Source: an uncultured Lachnospiraceae bacterium (GTDB lineage: Bacteria > Bacillota > Clostridia > Lachnospirales > Lachnospiraceae). Taken from it: DNA of 42,780 nucleotides. The notes below the pieces were generated by a model that had not been told where the DNA came from, did no database searches, and saw only the letters and a program-made list of their open reading frames with translations. The translations under genes and the position numbers were made by a program. Below, piece after piece: positions 34,235 through 42,780 of the stretch (position 1 is the first letter of the stretch; each line of letters starts with the position of its first letter). The DNA lies in NCBI GenBank assembly GCA_944384105.1, contig CALWSC010000095.1:1-42780 (forward strand), given 5' to 3'.

Positions 34235-34263
34235 TTGTAAACTGCCCCTTGAAGGTGTATAGT
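34235..34263 (+). promoter_or_regulatory. probable promoter for the zinc-finger protein and polA operon
   Basis: -35 TTGTAA (34235-34240), 17-base spacer, -10 TATAGT (34258-34263). It lies 62 bases before the TTG start of the zinc-finger protein. Confidence 0.55.
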
Positions 34264-34325
34264 GTAAGATAGCAAAGGAAACCGGCGGCTGCTTACAGCA
34301 CGCTGCGCAAAGGAGGAAACACGCA

Positions 34326-34667
34326 TTGGACTGCAAGGAAGCGCAGGCAAAGATCCCGGATTATATCAGCGGTACGCTCTCGCCCCGGGAATTGGAAAAT
34401 TTTATTGCGCATATACGGAAATGCCCGGTGTGCTACGAGGAGCTGGAGACATACTTTACGATTCACCTCGCCGTTGCCACACTGGACGATGACAAGCCGG
34501 ATTTTTATAACTTTTCCGGCAAGCTGGAGAAGGATATTGAGGAGAAGGAACACATGCTGCGCCGCGGCAGGGCGGCAAGACGCTTCCTGATCGCGGCAGG
34601 ACTGATCCTTCTGGCTGCACTGTTCGGCGTGGTGCTTGTGACATATGAGCTTCTGCCGGTACTGTGA
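34326..34667 (+). CDS. zf-HC2 (anti-sigma-like) single-pass membrane protein
   Basis: 113 residues, starting at TTG 34326 about 9 bases after AAAGGAGG; there is no in-frame ATG at the N-terminus. The zinc-binding pattern is Cys3, His29, Cys33, Cys36 (DCKEAQ, HIRKCPVCYEEL), as in anti-sigma factors of the ZAS type. A membrane helix follows at residues about 88-110 with a very short external tail. No sigma factor gene is next to it, which is unusual for an anti-sigma factor. It is 42 bases before polA and likely co-transcribed with it. Its partner is unknown. Confidence 0.75.
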   Translation: MDCKEAQAKIPDYISGTLSPRELENFIAHIRKCPVCYEELETYFTIHLAVATLDDDKPDFYNFSGKLEKDIEEKEHMLRRGRAARRFLIAAGLILLAALFGVVLVTYELLPVL

Positions 34668-34709
34668 CAGACATAATCAGGATAAACGGAAAAAAGGAGT
34701 TATACAGAC

Positions 34710-37334
34710 ATGGGGAAAAAGATAGTACTGATCGACGGACACAGCATATTGAACCGCGCGTTTTACGGACTTCCGGATCTGACGAATTCCGAGGGGCTGC
34801 ACACGAACGCGGTATACGGCTTTTTAAATATCCTCTTTAGAATCTTGGAGGAGGAGAAGCCGGATTATCTGACTGTGGCATTCGATCTGCACGCGCCGAC
34901 ATTCCGGCATAAGATGTATGAGGCGTATAAGGGTACGAGAAAGCCCATGCCCGCAGAGCTTAAGGAGCAGGTTCCGCTGATGAAGGAAGTGCTTCAGGCA
35001 ATGGGAATTGCGATTGTGCAGCAGGAAGGCTACGAGGCGGATGATCTCCTGGGGACGCTGGCAAGGAGAGCAGAGCGCGGGGGGATGGACGTTACAATCG
35101 TCTCCGGCGACAGAGATCTGCTGCAGCTTGCCACGGATAAGACTAAGATCCGCATCCCGAAGACAAAGGGCGGCAAAACACTGATTGAGGACTATTACAC
35201 AAAGGATGTCATTGAGAAATATCAGGTTAAGCCTTGGCAGATTGTGGAGCTGAAGGCGCTGATGGGCGATACCGCCGATAACATCCCCGGCATCCCCGGT
35301 GTCGGAGAGAAGACTGCCACGAAGATGATTGTACAGTTCGGAAGCGTTGCGAATGCCTATGCGCATCTGGAAGAAGTCAAGCCGAATAAGGCCAGGGAAT
35401 CGCTGCGCGACAACTACGACAAGGCAACGCTCAGCAGAAAGCTTGCGGCAATCGATGTGGAAGCTCCGGTGGAGTATTCGATGGAAGATGCCAAGATAGG
35501 CGATTTTTACACAGATGCCGCGTATGAGATTTTTCGGAGGCTGGAGTTTAAGAATCTGCTGAGCCGCTTTTCGGATACGCCGGCGGCGGAAGTGTTCAGC
35601 CCCCGGATGATTACGGAGTTTACAGAGGCAGAGGAAATATTTTCTCAGGCAGGAAAAGCTTCGGCAGCAGGAGTTTCCGTTCTGGAGAGCGGAAGAGATC
35701 TGCTGGGCGCTGCGCTGTCCTGGGAGGATAACCATGTATACCTCCCGGTTCAGGGCTTTATAACATCGGGGTATCTCGGACAGCAGCTCGACGGGCTTGC
35801 CCGGAATACAGAGGTCTGCAGCATGGATATCAAGGGGCTTTTGAAATGGGCGCCGCATCTGACGCCGGAGCGCTCCTTTGACGCCTCAATTGCCGCATAT
35901 CTTCTAAACCCTCTGAAATCGTCGTATCATTATGAGGATATCGCAAAGGAATTTGCGGGAAAATATCTCCCGTCTCCTGAGGACATATTTAAGGCTCCGA
36001 AGCTTCCATCCCCGGAGAAGATGGAGCAGGAGCAGGCGGCGCAGTATGTGTGTGCAGCGGCGTGCGCAGCATACGCCTCGCGCGGAGAAATGCTGCGAAA
36101 GCTTGAGGAGACGGACATGAGAAAGCTCTATGACGAGATTGAGCTTCCGCTCGCGTTCACGCTGCATGATATGGAGCAGGCTGGCATCCGCGTGGAGGGA
36201 GAAGCGCTCAAGGCATATGGAGAGCAGCTTGAGGTACGGATCGAGGAGCTTGAGAAGATTATTCATGAACAGGCAGGAGAGGAATTTAACATCAGCTCCC
36301 CCAAGCAGCTCGGCGTGATTTTATTTGAGAAGCTGGGTCTGCCGGGGGGCAGGAAGACAAAAAGCGGTTACTCGACGGCGGCCGACGTGCTGGATAAGCT
36401 TGCACCGGATCATGAGATTGTTGCAAATGTGCTGGAGTACCGGCAGCTTGCAAAGCTGAAATCCACGTACGCGGACGGGCTTGCGGCATTTATTGCGGAA
36501 GATGGGCGTATTCACTCAAACTTCAATCAGACGATCACCGCAACGGGGCGCATCAGCAGCACGGAGCCGAATCTGCAGAATATTCCGATCCGCATGGAGC
36601 TTGGCAGACTGATCCGCAAAGTATTTGTGCCCGAAGACGGCTATGTGTTCCTCGACGCGGATTATTCTCAGATCGAGCTGCGCGTGCTCGCGCATCTGTC
36701 CGGAGACGAGAAGCTCATTCAGGCGTACCGGGAGGCGAGAGATATTCACAAGATTACGGCTGCGGAGGTTTTTCATGTGCCGTTCGACGAGGTTACTCCG
36801 CTTCAGAGACGAAACGCCAAGGCGGTCAACTTCGGAATCGTCTACGGCATCAGTTCATTCGGGCTGAGTCAGGATCTGAGCATTACACGCAAGGAGGCCG
36901 CGGAGTATATTGAGAAGTATTTCGAGACGTATCCGAAGATTAAGGGATACCTTGATGGCTGCGTGGCACAGGCAAAGGAGAAAGGGTACGCGGTAACGCT
37001 CTTTGGCAGGAGACGCCCCGTCCCGGAGCTCTCCTCGAGTAATTTCATGCAGCGTTCGTTCGGAGAGCGCGTAGCGATGAACTCTCCGATTCAGGGAACT
37101 GCCGCAGACATCATTAAGATCGCGATGATCCGTGTCAACAACAGATTAAAATCCGGGGGATTTTCTTCACTGCTGATCCTGCAGGTGCACGATGAGCTCT
37201 TAATTGAGACAAAGAGAGAGGAGACTGCGCAGGTAGCTGCGATTCTTGAGGAGGAGATGAAGAATGCGGCGCATCTGAAAGTCAACCTCGAAGTGGATAT
37301 GGAAGAAGGAGAGAACTGGTACGAGGCGAAATGA
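34710..37334 (+). CDS. polA: DNA polymerase I
   Basis: 874 residues. The N-terminal 5'-nuclease has LIDGHSILNRAFYGLPDL and DTADNIPGIPGVGEKTA. The middle 3'-5' exonuclease-like domain shows none of the usual DxE catalytic motif, so proofreading is probably absent, as in many Firmicutes. The polymerase domain has motif A DADYSQIELRVLAHL, the O-helix RRNAKAVNFGIVYG and motif C QVHDELLIE. It acts in Okazaki fragment processing and repair. AAAGGAG precedes ATG 34710, and coaE follows after 16 bases. Confidence 0.98.
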   Translation: MGKKIVLIDGHSILNRAFYGLPDLTNSEGLHTNAVYGFLNILFRILEEEKPDYLTVAFDLHAPTFRHKMYEAYKGTRKPMPAELKEQVPLMKEVLQAMGIAIVQQEGYEADDLLGTLARRAERGGMDVTIVSGDRDLLQLATDKTKIRIPKTKGGKTLIEDYYTKDVIEKYQVKPWQIVELKALMGDTADNIPGIPGVGEKTATKMIVQFGSVANAYAHLEEVKPNKARESLRDNYDKATLSRKLAAIDVEAPVEYSMEDAKIGDFYTDAAYEIFRRLEFKNLLSRFSDTPAAEVFSPRMITEFTEAEEIFSQAGKASAAGVSVLESGRDLLGAALSWEDNHVYLPVQGFITSGYLGQQLDGLARNTEVCSMDIKGLLKWAPHLTPERSFDASIAAYLLNPLKSSYHYEDIAKEFAGKYLPSPEDIFKAPKLPSPEKMEQEQAAQYVCAAACAAYASRGEMLRKLEETDMRKLYDEIELPLAFTLHDMEQAGIRVEGEALKAYGEQLEVRIEELEKIIHEQAGEEFNISSPKQLGVILFEKLGLPGGRKTKSGYSTAADVLDKLAPDHEIVANVLEYRQLAKLKSTYADGLAAFIAEDGRIHSNFNQTITATGRISSTEPNLQNIPIRMELGRLIRKVFVPEDGYVFLDADYSQIELRVLAHLSGDEKLIQAYREARDIHKITAAEVFHVPFDEVTPLQRRNAKAVNFGIVYGISSFGLSQDLSITRKEAAEYIEKYFETYPKIKGYLDGCVAQAKEKGYAVTLFGRRRPVPELSSSNFMQRSFGERVAMNSPIQGTAADIIKIAMIRVNNRLKSGGFSSLLILQVHDELLIETKREETAQVAAILEEEMKNAAHLKVNLEVDMEEGENWYEAK

Positions 37335-37350
37335 GAAGGGAGAACATAAG

Positions 37351-37941
37351 ATGAAGATTGTGGGAATCACCGGAGGAGTCGGCTCCGGAAAGAGTGAGAT
37401 ACTCACCTATATAGGAAGAAATTTTGACGCCGCAGTAGTGAAGGCAGACGAGGTCGCACACCTTCTGATGTCTCCGGGCAGGGTGTGCTACCCCGAGATC
37501 ATCCAGCTGTTCGGAAGTGATGTGACACGCGCTGACATGAGTATTGACCGCAAAAAGCTCGCAGCCATAGTCTATCAGGACCGGGAGCAGCTTGAAAAGC
37601 TCAACCAGATCGTACATCCGGAAGTCAAGAAATATATCCTGCGCGCGATTGAGCGGGAGCGCAAAAATGAGACCGCATATTTTTTTATCGAGGCAGCTTT
37701 GCTTTTGGAAGATAATTATGATGCAATCTGCGACGAGTTGTGGTATATTTATACGGATGAGGATGCGCGCAGGGAACGGCTGAAGCTCTCGCGGGGATAC
37801 ACAGACGCCAGGATCGATGAGATCATGGCAAATCAGCTCTCCGAGGATGAGTTCAGCGAGAGGTGCGATTTTGAGATCGACAACAGCGGAGAATTCGCGC
37901 ATACCATAGAACAGATTGATCAGAGGATGAGCAGATTATGA
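37351..37941 (+). CDS. coaE: dephospho-CoA kinase
   Basis: 196 residues, the last step of CoA synthesis (phosphorylation of the ribose 3'-OH). The P-loop is GITGGVGSGKSE, followed by the conserved DEVAH segment and the HPEVKKYI motif. AAGGGAG precedes the ATG. polA-coaE adjacency is common in Gram-positive genomes. It overlaps the next gene by 4 bases. Confidence 0.96.
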   Translation: MKIVGITGGVGSGKSEILTYIGRNFDAAVVKADEVAHLLMSPGRVCYPEIIQLFGSDVTRADMSIDRKKLAAIVYQDREQLEKLNQIVHPEVKKYILRAIERERKNETAYFFIEAALLLEDNYDAICDELWYIYTDEDARRERLKLSRGYTDARIDEIMANQLSEDEFSERCDFEIDNSGEFAHTIEQIDQRMSRL

Positions 37942-38735
37942 AACTTTGCAGTATAGCAAGCGGCAGCAGCGGAAACTGTATTTTTGTGGGAAGCGACAGC
38001 AGCAGTCTGTTAATCGACGCCGGAATCAGCGGAAAGCGCGTGGAGGCGGGATTAAAGACGCTTGACCGCTCCCCGAAGGAGCTTGACGGAATTTTAATTA
38101 CCCACGAGCACTCCGATCACATTCAGGGTCTGGGTGTTCTGGCGAGAAAGTATGGAATCCCGATTTATACCACGCGGGGAACTGCCCGGGCGATTCTGGA
38201 GGCGGGAAAGATCGGAAAGCTGCCGGAAGGGATTTTCCGGGAGGTTCGGGAGGATGAATTTTTTACAGTGGGAGATCTGAGCGTGCAGCCGTTTCGGATT
38301 TCACATGACGCGGCGCAGCCTGTAGGTTACCGCGTACACCATGAAGGGCGCGCAGTTGCGGTTGCAACGGACATGGGGATTTACGATGACTATATCGTGG
38401 AGCATTTAAAAGGGGTCAATGCGCTGCTTCTCGAGGCAAACCACGATGAACGGATGCTTCAGGCGGGTTCTTATCCGTATTATCTGAAGCGCAGGATTGC
38501 AGGAAAAAGAGGACATCTCTCCAATACCACGGCAGGACAGCTTCTGTGCCGGATTCTGGGGGATCAGCTACATACGATTCTGCTGGGGCATTTGAGCAGA
38601 GAGAACAATTACGAAGCGCTGGCATACGAGACGGTCTGCGCGGAGGTGACAATGGGAAATACGCCGTATAAATCGGGCGATTTTCATATCGCGGTTGCAA
38701 AGAGGGACTGCGTATCAGAATTAATCAGCGTATAA
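37938..38735 (+). CDS. MBL-fold metallo-hydrolase (WalJ/YycJ-like)
   Basis: 265 residues, starting in an ATGA overlap with coaE. The metal motif is THEHSDHIQG; the first strand reads CSIASGSSGNCIFVG and the late LGHLSRENN supplies another His. This is the YycJ/WalJ class of metallo-beta-lactamase fold hydrolases, implicated in DNA repair or cell-wall/division coordination in Firmicutes. Usually it lies by the walRK operon, which is not seen here; instead it is in the polA-coaE operon. Confidence 0.88.
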   Translation: MKLCSIASGSSGNCIFVGSDSSSLLIDAGISGKRVEAGLKTLDRSPKELDGILITHEHSDHIQGLGVLARKYGIPIYTTRGTARAILEAGKIGKLPEGIFREVREDEFFTVGDLSVQPFRISHDAAQPVGYRVHHEGRAVAVATDMGIYDDYIVEHLKGVNALLLEANHDERMLQAGSYPYYLKRRIAGKRGHLSNTTAGQLLCRILGDQLHTILLGHLSRENNYEALAYETVCAEVTMGNTPYKSGDFHIAVAKRDCVSELISV

Positions 38736-38750
38736 GGAGAAGAGAGAGCA

Positions 38751-39023
38751 ATGAAGAAGACAATTATTACCGTAGTCGGAAAAGACACTGTGGGCATTAT
38801 CGCAAAGGTATGCACATATCTGGCGGAGAACGAGGTAAATATTGAGGATATCAGCCAGACAATCGTACAGGGATACTTCAACATGATCCTGATTACTGAC
38901 ACATCCCGCAGCAATAAGGAGCACGGTGTGATGGCGGAAGAGCTGGAGAAGCTTGGAACTCAGATCGGTGTGACAATCCGCTGCCAGCATGAGGACATCT
39001 TCAACATGATGCACCGTATCTAA
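38751..39023 (+). CDS. ACT domain-containing protein
   Basis: 90 residues forming a single ACT-like unit ([39 protein letters not shown]), related to the regulatory domain of GcvR. ACT domains bind amino acids, so this may be a small sensor subunit. It is 15 bases after the MBL gene and 22 before the UPF0210 gene; the ACT/UPF0210 pair is a recurrent couple in Firmicutes. The ligand is unknown. Confidence 0.92.
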   Translation: MKKTIITVVGKDTVGIIAKVCTYLAENEVNIEDISQTIVQGYFNMILITDTSRSNKEHGVMAEELEKLGTQIGVTIRCQHEDIFNMMHRI

Positions 39024-39045
39024 TGAGGAAAAGGAGAACGACGGG

Positions 39046-40410
39046 ATGATTAATTTATTTGAAGCAAGCGAAACCAATAAAATGATTTCCGAGGAGAACC
39101 TGGACGTCCGCACGATCACCATGGGAATCAGTCTGTTAGACTGCATTGACTCCAATCTGGATAGAGTCAACGCGAAGGTTTATGATAAGATTACGACGAT
39201 GGCGAGAAATCTGGTTCAGACCGGAGAAGACATCTCGAGAGAGTACGGGATTCCGATTGTAAATAAGAGAATCTCCGTGACGCCGATCGCTCTGGTAGGC
39301 GGAGCGGCGTGCAAGTCCCCGGAGGATTTTGTGACTCTGGCGCGTACGCTTGATCGTGCGGCGCATGAGGTAGGCGTCAACTTTATCGGCGGCTATTCTG
39401 CGCTCGTAAGCAAGGGTATGACGCAGGCTGACGAATATCTGATCCGCTCCATTCCGGCTGCTCTTGCGGAGACAGAGTGCGTGTGCAGCTCCATCAATGT
39501 GGGATCCACAAAGACAGGCATCAACATGGACGCAGTCAAGCTGATGGGTGAGATTGTAAAACAGACAGCCGAGAATACGAAGGAGCAGGATTCCCTGGGC
39601 TGCGCGAAGCTTGTAATCTTCTGCAATGCTCCGGATGATAATCCGTTTATGGCAGGAGCATTCCACGGCGTAACAGAGGCGGACGCAATTATCAATGTAG
39701 GTGTATCAGGACCGGGTGTTGTAAAGCATGCTCTTACAAAGGTACGCGGCAAGAATTTTGAAGTGCTCTGTGAGACAATCAAGAAAACGGCATTTAAGGT
39801 AACGCGTGTTGGTCAGCTCGTGGCGCAGGAGGCCTCCAGAAGACTCGGCGTGCCGTTCGGCATCATCGACCTGTCCCTGGCTCCGACTCCGGCTATCGGA
39901 GATTCTGTAGCTGAGATTCTTGAGGAGATCGGTCTGGAGTCCGTGGGCGCACCCGGTACAACGGCGGCTCTGGCGCTGTTAAACGATCAGGTGAAAAAAG
40001 GCGGCGTTATGGCTTCCTCCTATGTCGGCGGCCTAAGCGGCGCATTCATTCCGGTCAGCGAGGATCAGGGTATGATCGATGCGGTGAACGCAGGCGCGCT
40101 GACGCTGGAGAAGCTCGAGGCAATGACCTGTGTATGCTCTGTGGGCCTTGACATGATCGCCATTCCCGGCGATACGAAGCCGACGACGATTGCGGGTATC
40201 ATTGCGGACGAGATGGCAATCGGAATGATCAACCAGAAGACAACGGCAGTCCGTCTGATACCGGTTATCGGAAAAGGAGTTGGCGAGACTGTGGAGTTCG
40301 GAGGACTTCTGGGATACGCTCCGATCATGCCGGTTAACCAGTTCAGCTGTGATGCATTCATCAACCGTACAGGCCGCATCCCGGCTCCGGTTCACAGCTT
40401 TAAGAATTGA
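39046..40410 (+). CDS. UPF0210 (PFL-family, DUF711) protein
   Basis: 454 residues, the normal family length. It starts [26 protein letters not shown], here split by N-terminal helices, and contains [28 protein letters not shown] and the C-terminal [10 protein letters not shown], all typical. The family is structurally related to pyruvate formate-lyase-like folds, but lacks a proven reaction. It follows the ACT protein and ends with a strong terminator, closing the polA operon. Confidence 0.93.
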   Translation: MINLFEASETNKMISEENLDVRTITMGISLLDCIDSNLDRVNAKVYDKITTMARNLVQTGEDISREYGIPIVNKRISVTPIALVGGAACKSPEDFVTLARTLDRAAHEVGVNFIGGYSALVSKGMTQADEYLIRSIPAALAETECVCSSINVGSTKTGINMDAVKLMGEIVKQTAENTKEQDSLGCAKLVIFCNAPDDNPFMAGAFHGVTEADAIINVGVSGPGVVKHALTKVRGKNFEVLCETIKKTAFKVTRVGQLVAQEASRRLGVPFGIIDLSLAPTPAIGDSVAEILEEIGLESVGAPGTTAALALLNDQVKKGGVMASSYVGGLSGAFIPVSEDQGMIDAVNAGALTLEKLEAMTCVCSVGLDMIAIPGDTKPTTIAGIIADEMAIGMINQKTTAVRLIPVIGKGVGETVEFGGLLGYAPIMPVNQFSCDAFINRTGRIPAPVHSFKN

Positions 40411-40420
40411 TTTTTTTTCA

Positions 40421-40460
40421 CAGCGCGTTTTCAATTCTCTGAAAACGCGCTGCTTTTTTT
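40421..40460 (+). terminator. intrinsic terminator after the UPF0210 gene
   Basis: CAGCGCGTTTTCA (40421-40433) pairs perfectly with TGAAAACGCGCTG (40440-40452) around a 6-base loop, followed by C and seven T. It closes the polA-to-UPF0210 transcript. Confidence 0.93.
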
Positions 40461-40484
40461 GGTTGAAGTCAGGAGAAACATAGG

Positions 40485-40661
40485 ATGAGAAGTTGGGAAT
40501 TCAATCTGTTTATGGCATTTCTATGGGCAATAGCTGCTGCAGTGCTTTTCCTGGAATACCGCTCAGGAATTGCGGCAATCCCTGCCTGCCTGGCATCCGT
40601 TATTTTTCTGGGAATTGCGGTTTTCCTGCTGAGGAAAAGCAGAAAAAATAAAGATATTTGA
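40485..40661 (+). CDS. small two-helix membrane protein, 58 residues
   Basis: ATG 40485 with AGGAGA at 40471-40476 gives MRSWEFNLFMAFLWAIAAAV and continues for 58 residues. There are two hydrophobic stretches (about residues 8-23 and 29-49) linked by LEYRSG, then a basic tail RKSRKNKDI. It sits between a terminator and the secreted CAP protein gene. The well-placed ribosome site, the basic C-terminus and the topology support a real gene. No function is recognised. Confidence 0.6.
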   Translation: MRSWEFNLFMAFLWAIAAAVLFLEYRSGIAAIPACLASVIFLGIAVFLLRKSRKNKDI

Positions 40662-40673
40662 GTATATAAAAAG

Positions 40674-40702
40674 TTGCTCTGCAGTGAAAAAAAGAGTAAA
40701 AT
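40674..40702 (+). promoter_or_regulatory. probable promoter for the CAP-domain protein
   Basis: -35 TTGCTC (40674-40679), 17-base spacer, -10 TAAAAT (40697-40702). The start would be near 40709, just before the AGGAGG site, giving a very short leader. Confidence 0.5.
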
Positions 40703-40731
40703 GGAAAAAAAGAAGAACAGGAGGAATGTAT

Positions 40732-42246
40732 ATGAAAAAAGGACAGAAGTGGCTGGCAGTTTTACTGGCAGGGGCGATGACCGCAGGAAATGCTCTGCCT
40801 GTGTACGCACAGGACAAAACAGCAGAGGCTCCAAAGACGGAAAGTGCGGCTGTAAGCTATAATTTGGTAACGGACACAGAAGCTTGGAGCGGAACCATAC
40901 AGAGAACTCCGGAGGAAATCATGGAGTATCTGAATGGGCTGGGAGACGCGGTATACGGTGATTATGAGATGACATATGAGCAAGAGCCATCCACATCTGC
41001 TCCGTACGCGCCCGGCCGGCTGTCTATGGAGACACAGCAGCACGCGCTGGATACGCTGAACGCAATCCGCTACATTGCAGGAATTCCAAATGACGTGACA
41101 TATAATGCGTCTTACGCGGAACGCGTACAGGCGGGTATGCTGGTAAACTATGCGCTGGGTGAACTGTCACACACACCGGCACAGCCTGCGGATATGGACA
41201 GTGCACTGTATCAGCTCGGATTTTCCGGGACAAGCAGCTCCAATATTGCCTGGGCGTCATGGAGAAACTGTTCTTTGAGCTGGACACTGATTCATTCCTG
41301 GATGGCAGATGATGATTATTTAAACATTTCTGTAGTAGGGCATCGCAGATGGCTTCTGAATCCCGGAATGGGGCAAACGGCATTCGGCATGGTCCAGGGA
41401 GATAAAGGAACATACAGCGCGGTATATGCATTTGATTACACCGGCGAGTCAGCGGGAGATTATTATGACGTATCCTGGCCTGCGCGCGTGATGCCGGTGG
41501 AATTTTTCAATACAGGGTATCCGTGGAGTGTGAGCACGGGAACATATGAAAACGCATCTCAGGTTCAGGTGAATCTGCTGCAGACCCGTACCGGACAGGA
41601 GTGGAATTTCTCCGCAGCCGGCTCTGACGGAGCGTTCTATGTGGACAATGGAGGCTACGGTCAGACCGGCTGCATTATCTTCCGTCCGGATAATCTTTCC
41701 TATCTGCCGGGCGATACATTTGAGGTGACGATCACCGGCCTTTCCGGCGGGCGTACACTGGAGTACCCCGTACTCTTTTTCGATGCCGAAACAGGAGCAG
41801 GTGCAGACGGCATGGTGAAAGACGGATGGGTTCTGGAAGACGGCGAGTGGCATTTTTACGAAGACGGAACACAGGTCATGAACGGCTGGGTGAGCGTACA
41901 GGAGGAAGATCCGTATAACGGAAATCAGATAGGAACCGTCTGGTATCATATCGGTGCCAACGGCAATCCGGGACAGATGGATACCGGATGGATTGCGGAT
42001 GAGACGGGATGGAAGCATTACTACCTCGACACGAACGGCAGAATGATTCACGATACCTGGGCAAATGCAAACGCACAGCCGGCGATCCACATGCCGGCAG
42101 GGCTTTACTATCTGCAGCATGACGGCTCTGTACAGATGAACGGCTGGGCGCTGTTTGACGGAAGCGCATGGCTTTACTGCCGCCCGGGCGATGGGTTGGC
42201 TGATGTCGGAAATCCAGATAACTGGGCCTCCGAGAAGCTCTGGTAA
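40732..42246 (+). CDS. secreted CAP/SCP-domain protein with C-terminal cell-wall-binding repeats
   Basis: 504 residues from ATG 40732, chosen because AGGAGG (40719-40724) is about 8 bases upstream. The signal peptide is KKGQKWLAVLLAGAMTAGNA and ends near PVYA. Residues about 100-260 form a CAP (SCP/PR-1-like) domain: LDTLNAIRYIAGIPNDV, a GELSHTP region and SVVGHRRWLLNPGMGQTAFG. From about residue 365 come tryptophan/glycine-rich repeats like choline-binding modules (DGWVLEDGEWHFYEDGTQVM; DTGWIADETGWKHYYLDTNG; MNGWALFDGSAWLYCRPGDG), suggesting non-covalent wall attachment. Bacterial CAP proteins of this form are surface proteins of unclear activity. Confidence 0.88.
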   Translation: MKKGQKWLAVLLAGAMTAGNALPVYAQDKTAEAPKTESAAVSYNLVTDTEAWSGTIQRTPEEIMEYLNGLGDAVYGDYEMTYEQEPSTSAPYAPGRLSMETQQHALDTLNAIRYIAGIPNDVTYNASYAERVQAGMLVNYALGELSHTPAQPADMDSALYQLGFSGTSSSNIAWASWRNCSLSWTLIHSWMADDDYLNISVVGHRRWLLNPGMGQTAFGMVQGDKGTYSAVYAFDYTGESAGDYYDVSWPARVMPVEFFNTGYPWSVSTGTYENASQVQVNLLQTRTGQEWNFSAAGSDGAFYVDNGGYGQTGCIIFRPDNLSYLPGDTFEVTITGLSGGRTLEYPVLFFDAETGAGADGMVKDGWVLEDGEWHFYEDGTQVMNGWVSVQEEDPYNGNQIGTVWYHIGANGNPGQMDTGWIADETGWKHYYLDTNGRMIHDTWANANAQPAIHMPAGLYYLQHDGSVQMNGWALFDGSAWLYCRPGDGLADVGNPDNWASEKLW

Positions 42247-42305
42247 ACCGGAGGATGCCGTCTGTATGGCTTTAAAATTCTAAGAGAAATTTCCTATACG
42301 GCGGT

Positions 42306-42770
42306 TCAGCGGATTACCACTGACCGCCGTAATTCATGCCTGAATTCCTGGTCGGTCTTTGCACACCGCACGGTTTCATAGAGGTTTGCTGCGTGGATGT
42401 CTGCGGAAAAGATGTCGTATTCCTCAGGCGCCAGCAGCCGCCCGGCATCCGCCGCTTTGGAAATAAGAGGAATACGGGCGCTTTTTTTGAGCAATGACAG
42501 GAGCGGTGCGGCATCCTTCCTGAAGCCCAGAATTCTGGCGTAGGGGCAGGGAAGAAGGGGTCTGTGTTCGATACCGAGCAGCAGCCGCAGCAGCGCGCGG
42601 GAAATGCCGGTGTAGGTCATGTCCCGCGTCTTTAAAAGCGAGACAAAGGAATCAAAGCTCCGGCAGGAGAAACGATTCCCGTAACTCCTCTCTGCCAGCG
42701 CCGGCTGAATATCCGCGTCCCCGCCAAGCGTCTCACGTGCCTGCTCCCGCAGCCGGCCTGCGCGCCCGAC
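42306..42770 (-). CDS. tmcAL: tRNA(Met) cytidine acetate ligase, C-terminal part
   Basis: The minus-strand frame ending at 42306 reads through 154 codons matching the C-terminus of TmcAL (formerly DUF795/YlbM): FVSLLKTRDMTYTGISRALL, LLLGIEHR, PYARILGFRKDAAPLLSLLK and a C-terminal AANLYETV segment. TmcAL acetylates the wobble cytidine of elongator tRNA-Met using ATP and acetate. The N-terminal nucleotidyltransferase domain lies outside the window. An in-frame TGA occurs at 42771-42773, seven bases from the edge, so either a frameshift or end-of-sequence error is present or the gene is broken. The Met at 42620 is internal to the family alignment and is not a credible start. Confidence 0.7.
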   Translation of the reverse strand, partial: VGRAGRLREQARETLGGDADIQPALAERSYGNRFSCRSFDSFVSLLKTRDMTYTGISRALLRLLLGIEHRPLLPCPYARILGFRKDAAPLLSLLKKSARIPLISKAADAGRLLAPEEYDIFSADIHAANLYETVRCAKTDQEFRHELRRSVVIR

Positions 42771-42780
42771 TCAATCATCC

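Noticed and set aside
1-42780. Mobile elements, prophage or CRISPR
   Set aside because: No transposase, integrase, terminal repeats, cas genes or spaced direct repeats were found; gene content and style are uniform.

Overview
The window looks like a chromosomal segment of an anaerobic Firmicute, most likely a Lachnospiraceae-type Clostridium. The reasons are the roughly 50% GC coding style with strong AGGAGG ribosome sites, type III glutamine synthetase, the DapL lysine route, a YesM/YesN two-component pair, a ferredoxin-fused aldo/keto reductase, a D-lactate dehydrogenase and Gram-positive wall-modification genes. I see no phage, transposon, CRISPR array or rRNA. There is one tRNA.

Layout. 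1-179 is the 5' end of a MATE exporter, read leftward. 375-8593 is a rightward accessory locus: a UroD-like protein, a 902-residue glycosidase-like protein, a YesM/YesN-type sensor and regulator, and a second UroD-like protein with an intact zinc-thiol motif. 8649-23381 is a nitrogen-assimilation block: glnN-purF (leftward), pyrG-gltB-gltD (rightward) and glnA-ANTAR regulator-dapL (rightward). Then come tRNA-Leu(CAA), an Fe-S aldo/keto reductase and a DUF362 protein. asnB (leftward) sits downstream of a leftward dlt-like cluster (adenylating ligase, PLP fold-III decarboxylase, carrier protein, MBOAT acyltransferase, SGNH protein). The right part runs ldhA, an orphan zinc-finger membrane protein, polA, coaE, a WalJ-like hydrolase, an ACT protein and a UPF0210 protein. 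It ends with a small membrane protein, a secreted CAP-domain protein with wall-binding repeats and the 3' part of tmcAL.

Main discovery. Four transcripts of glutamine, glutamate and asparagine metabolism in this window (glnN-purF, pyrG-gltBD, glnA-ANTAR-dapL, asnB) each have a recognisable promoter and a short 5' leader. Each leader can fold a small hairpin whose six-base loop is AARGGY, closed by a C-G pair. The loop sequences are AAGGGC, AAAGGC, AAGGGC and AAAGGT. In each case the hairpin overlaps the 5' arm of a strong intrinsic terminator placed before the start codon. Loop position 1 is always A and position 4 is always G, which is the known recognition signature of ANTAR antitermination proteins. 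The gene translationally coupled to glnA encodes an ANTAR protein with a degenerate receiver domain. I infer a locally encoded RNA-antitermination regulon that couples glutamine synthesis (GSI and GSIII), glutamate synthase, glutamine-dependent amidotransferases (PurF, PyrG, AsnB) and lysine/diaminopimelate synthesis. ANTAR control of nitrogen genes has precedents. The concentration of four matched leaders around the regulator, and the apparent single-hairpin design, are the parts worth testing.

A second candidate system is the dlt-like cluster, which carries an extra decarboxylase. It suggests that a decarboxylated or otherwise unusual amino acid is activated and transferred to a surface polymer.
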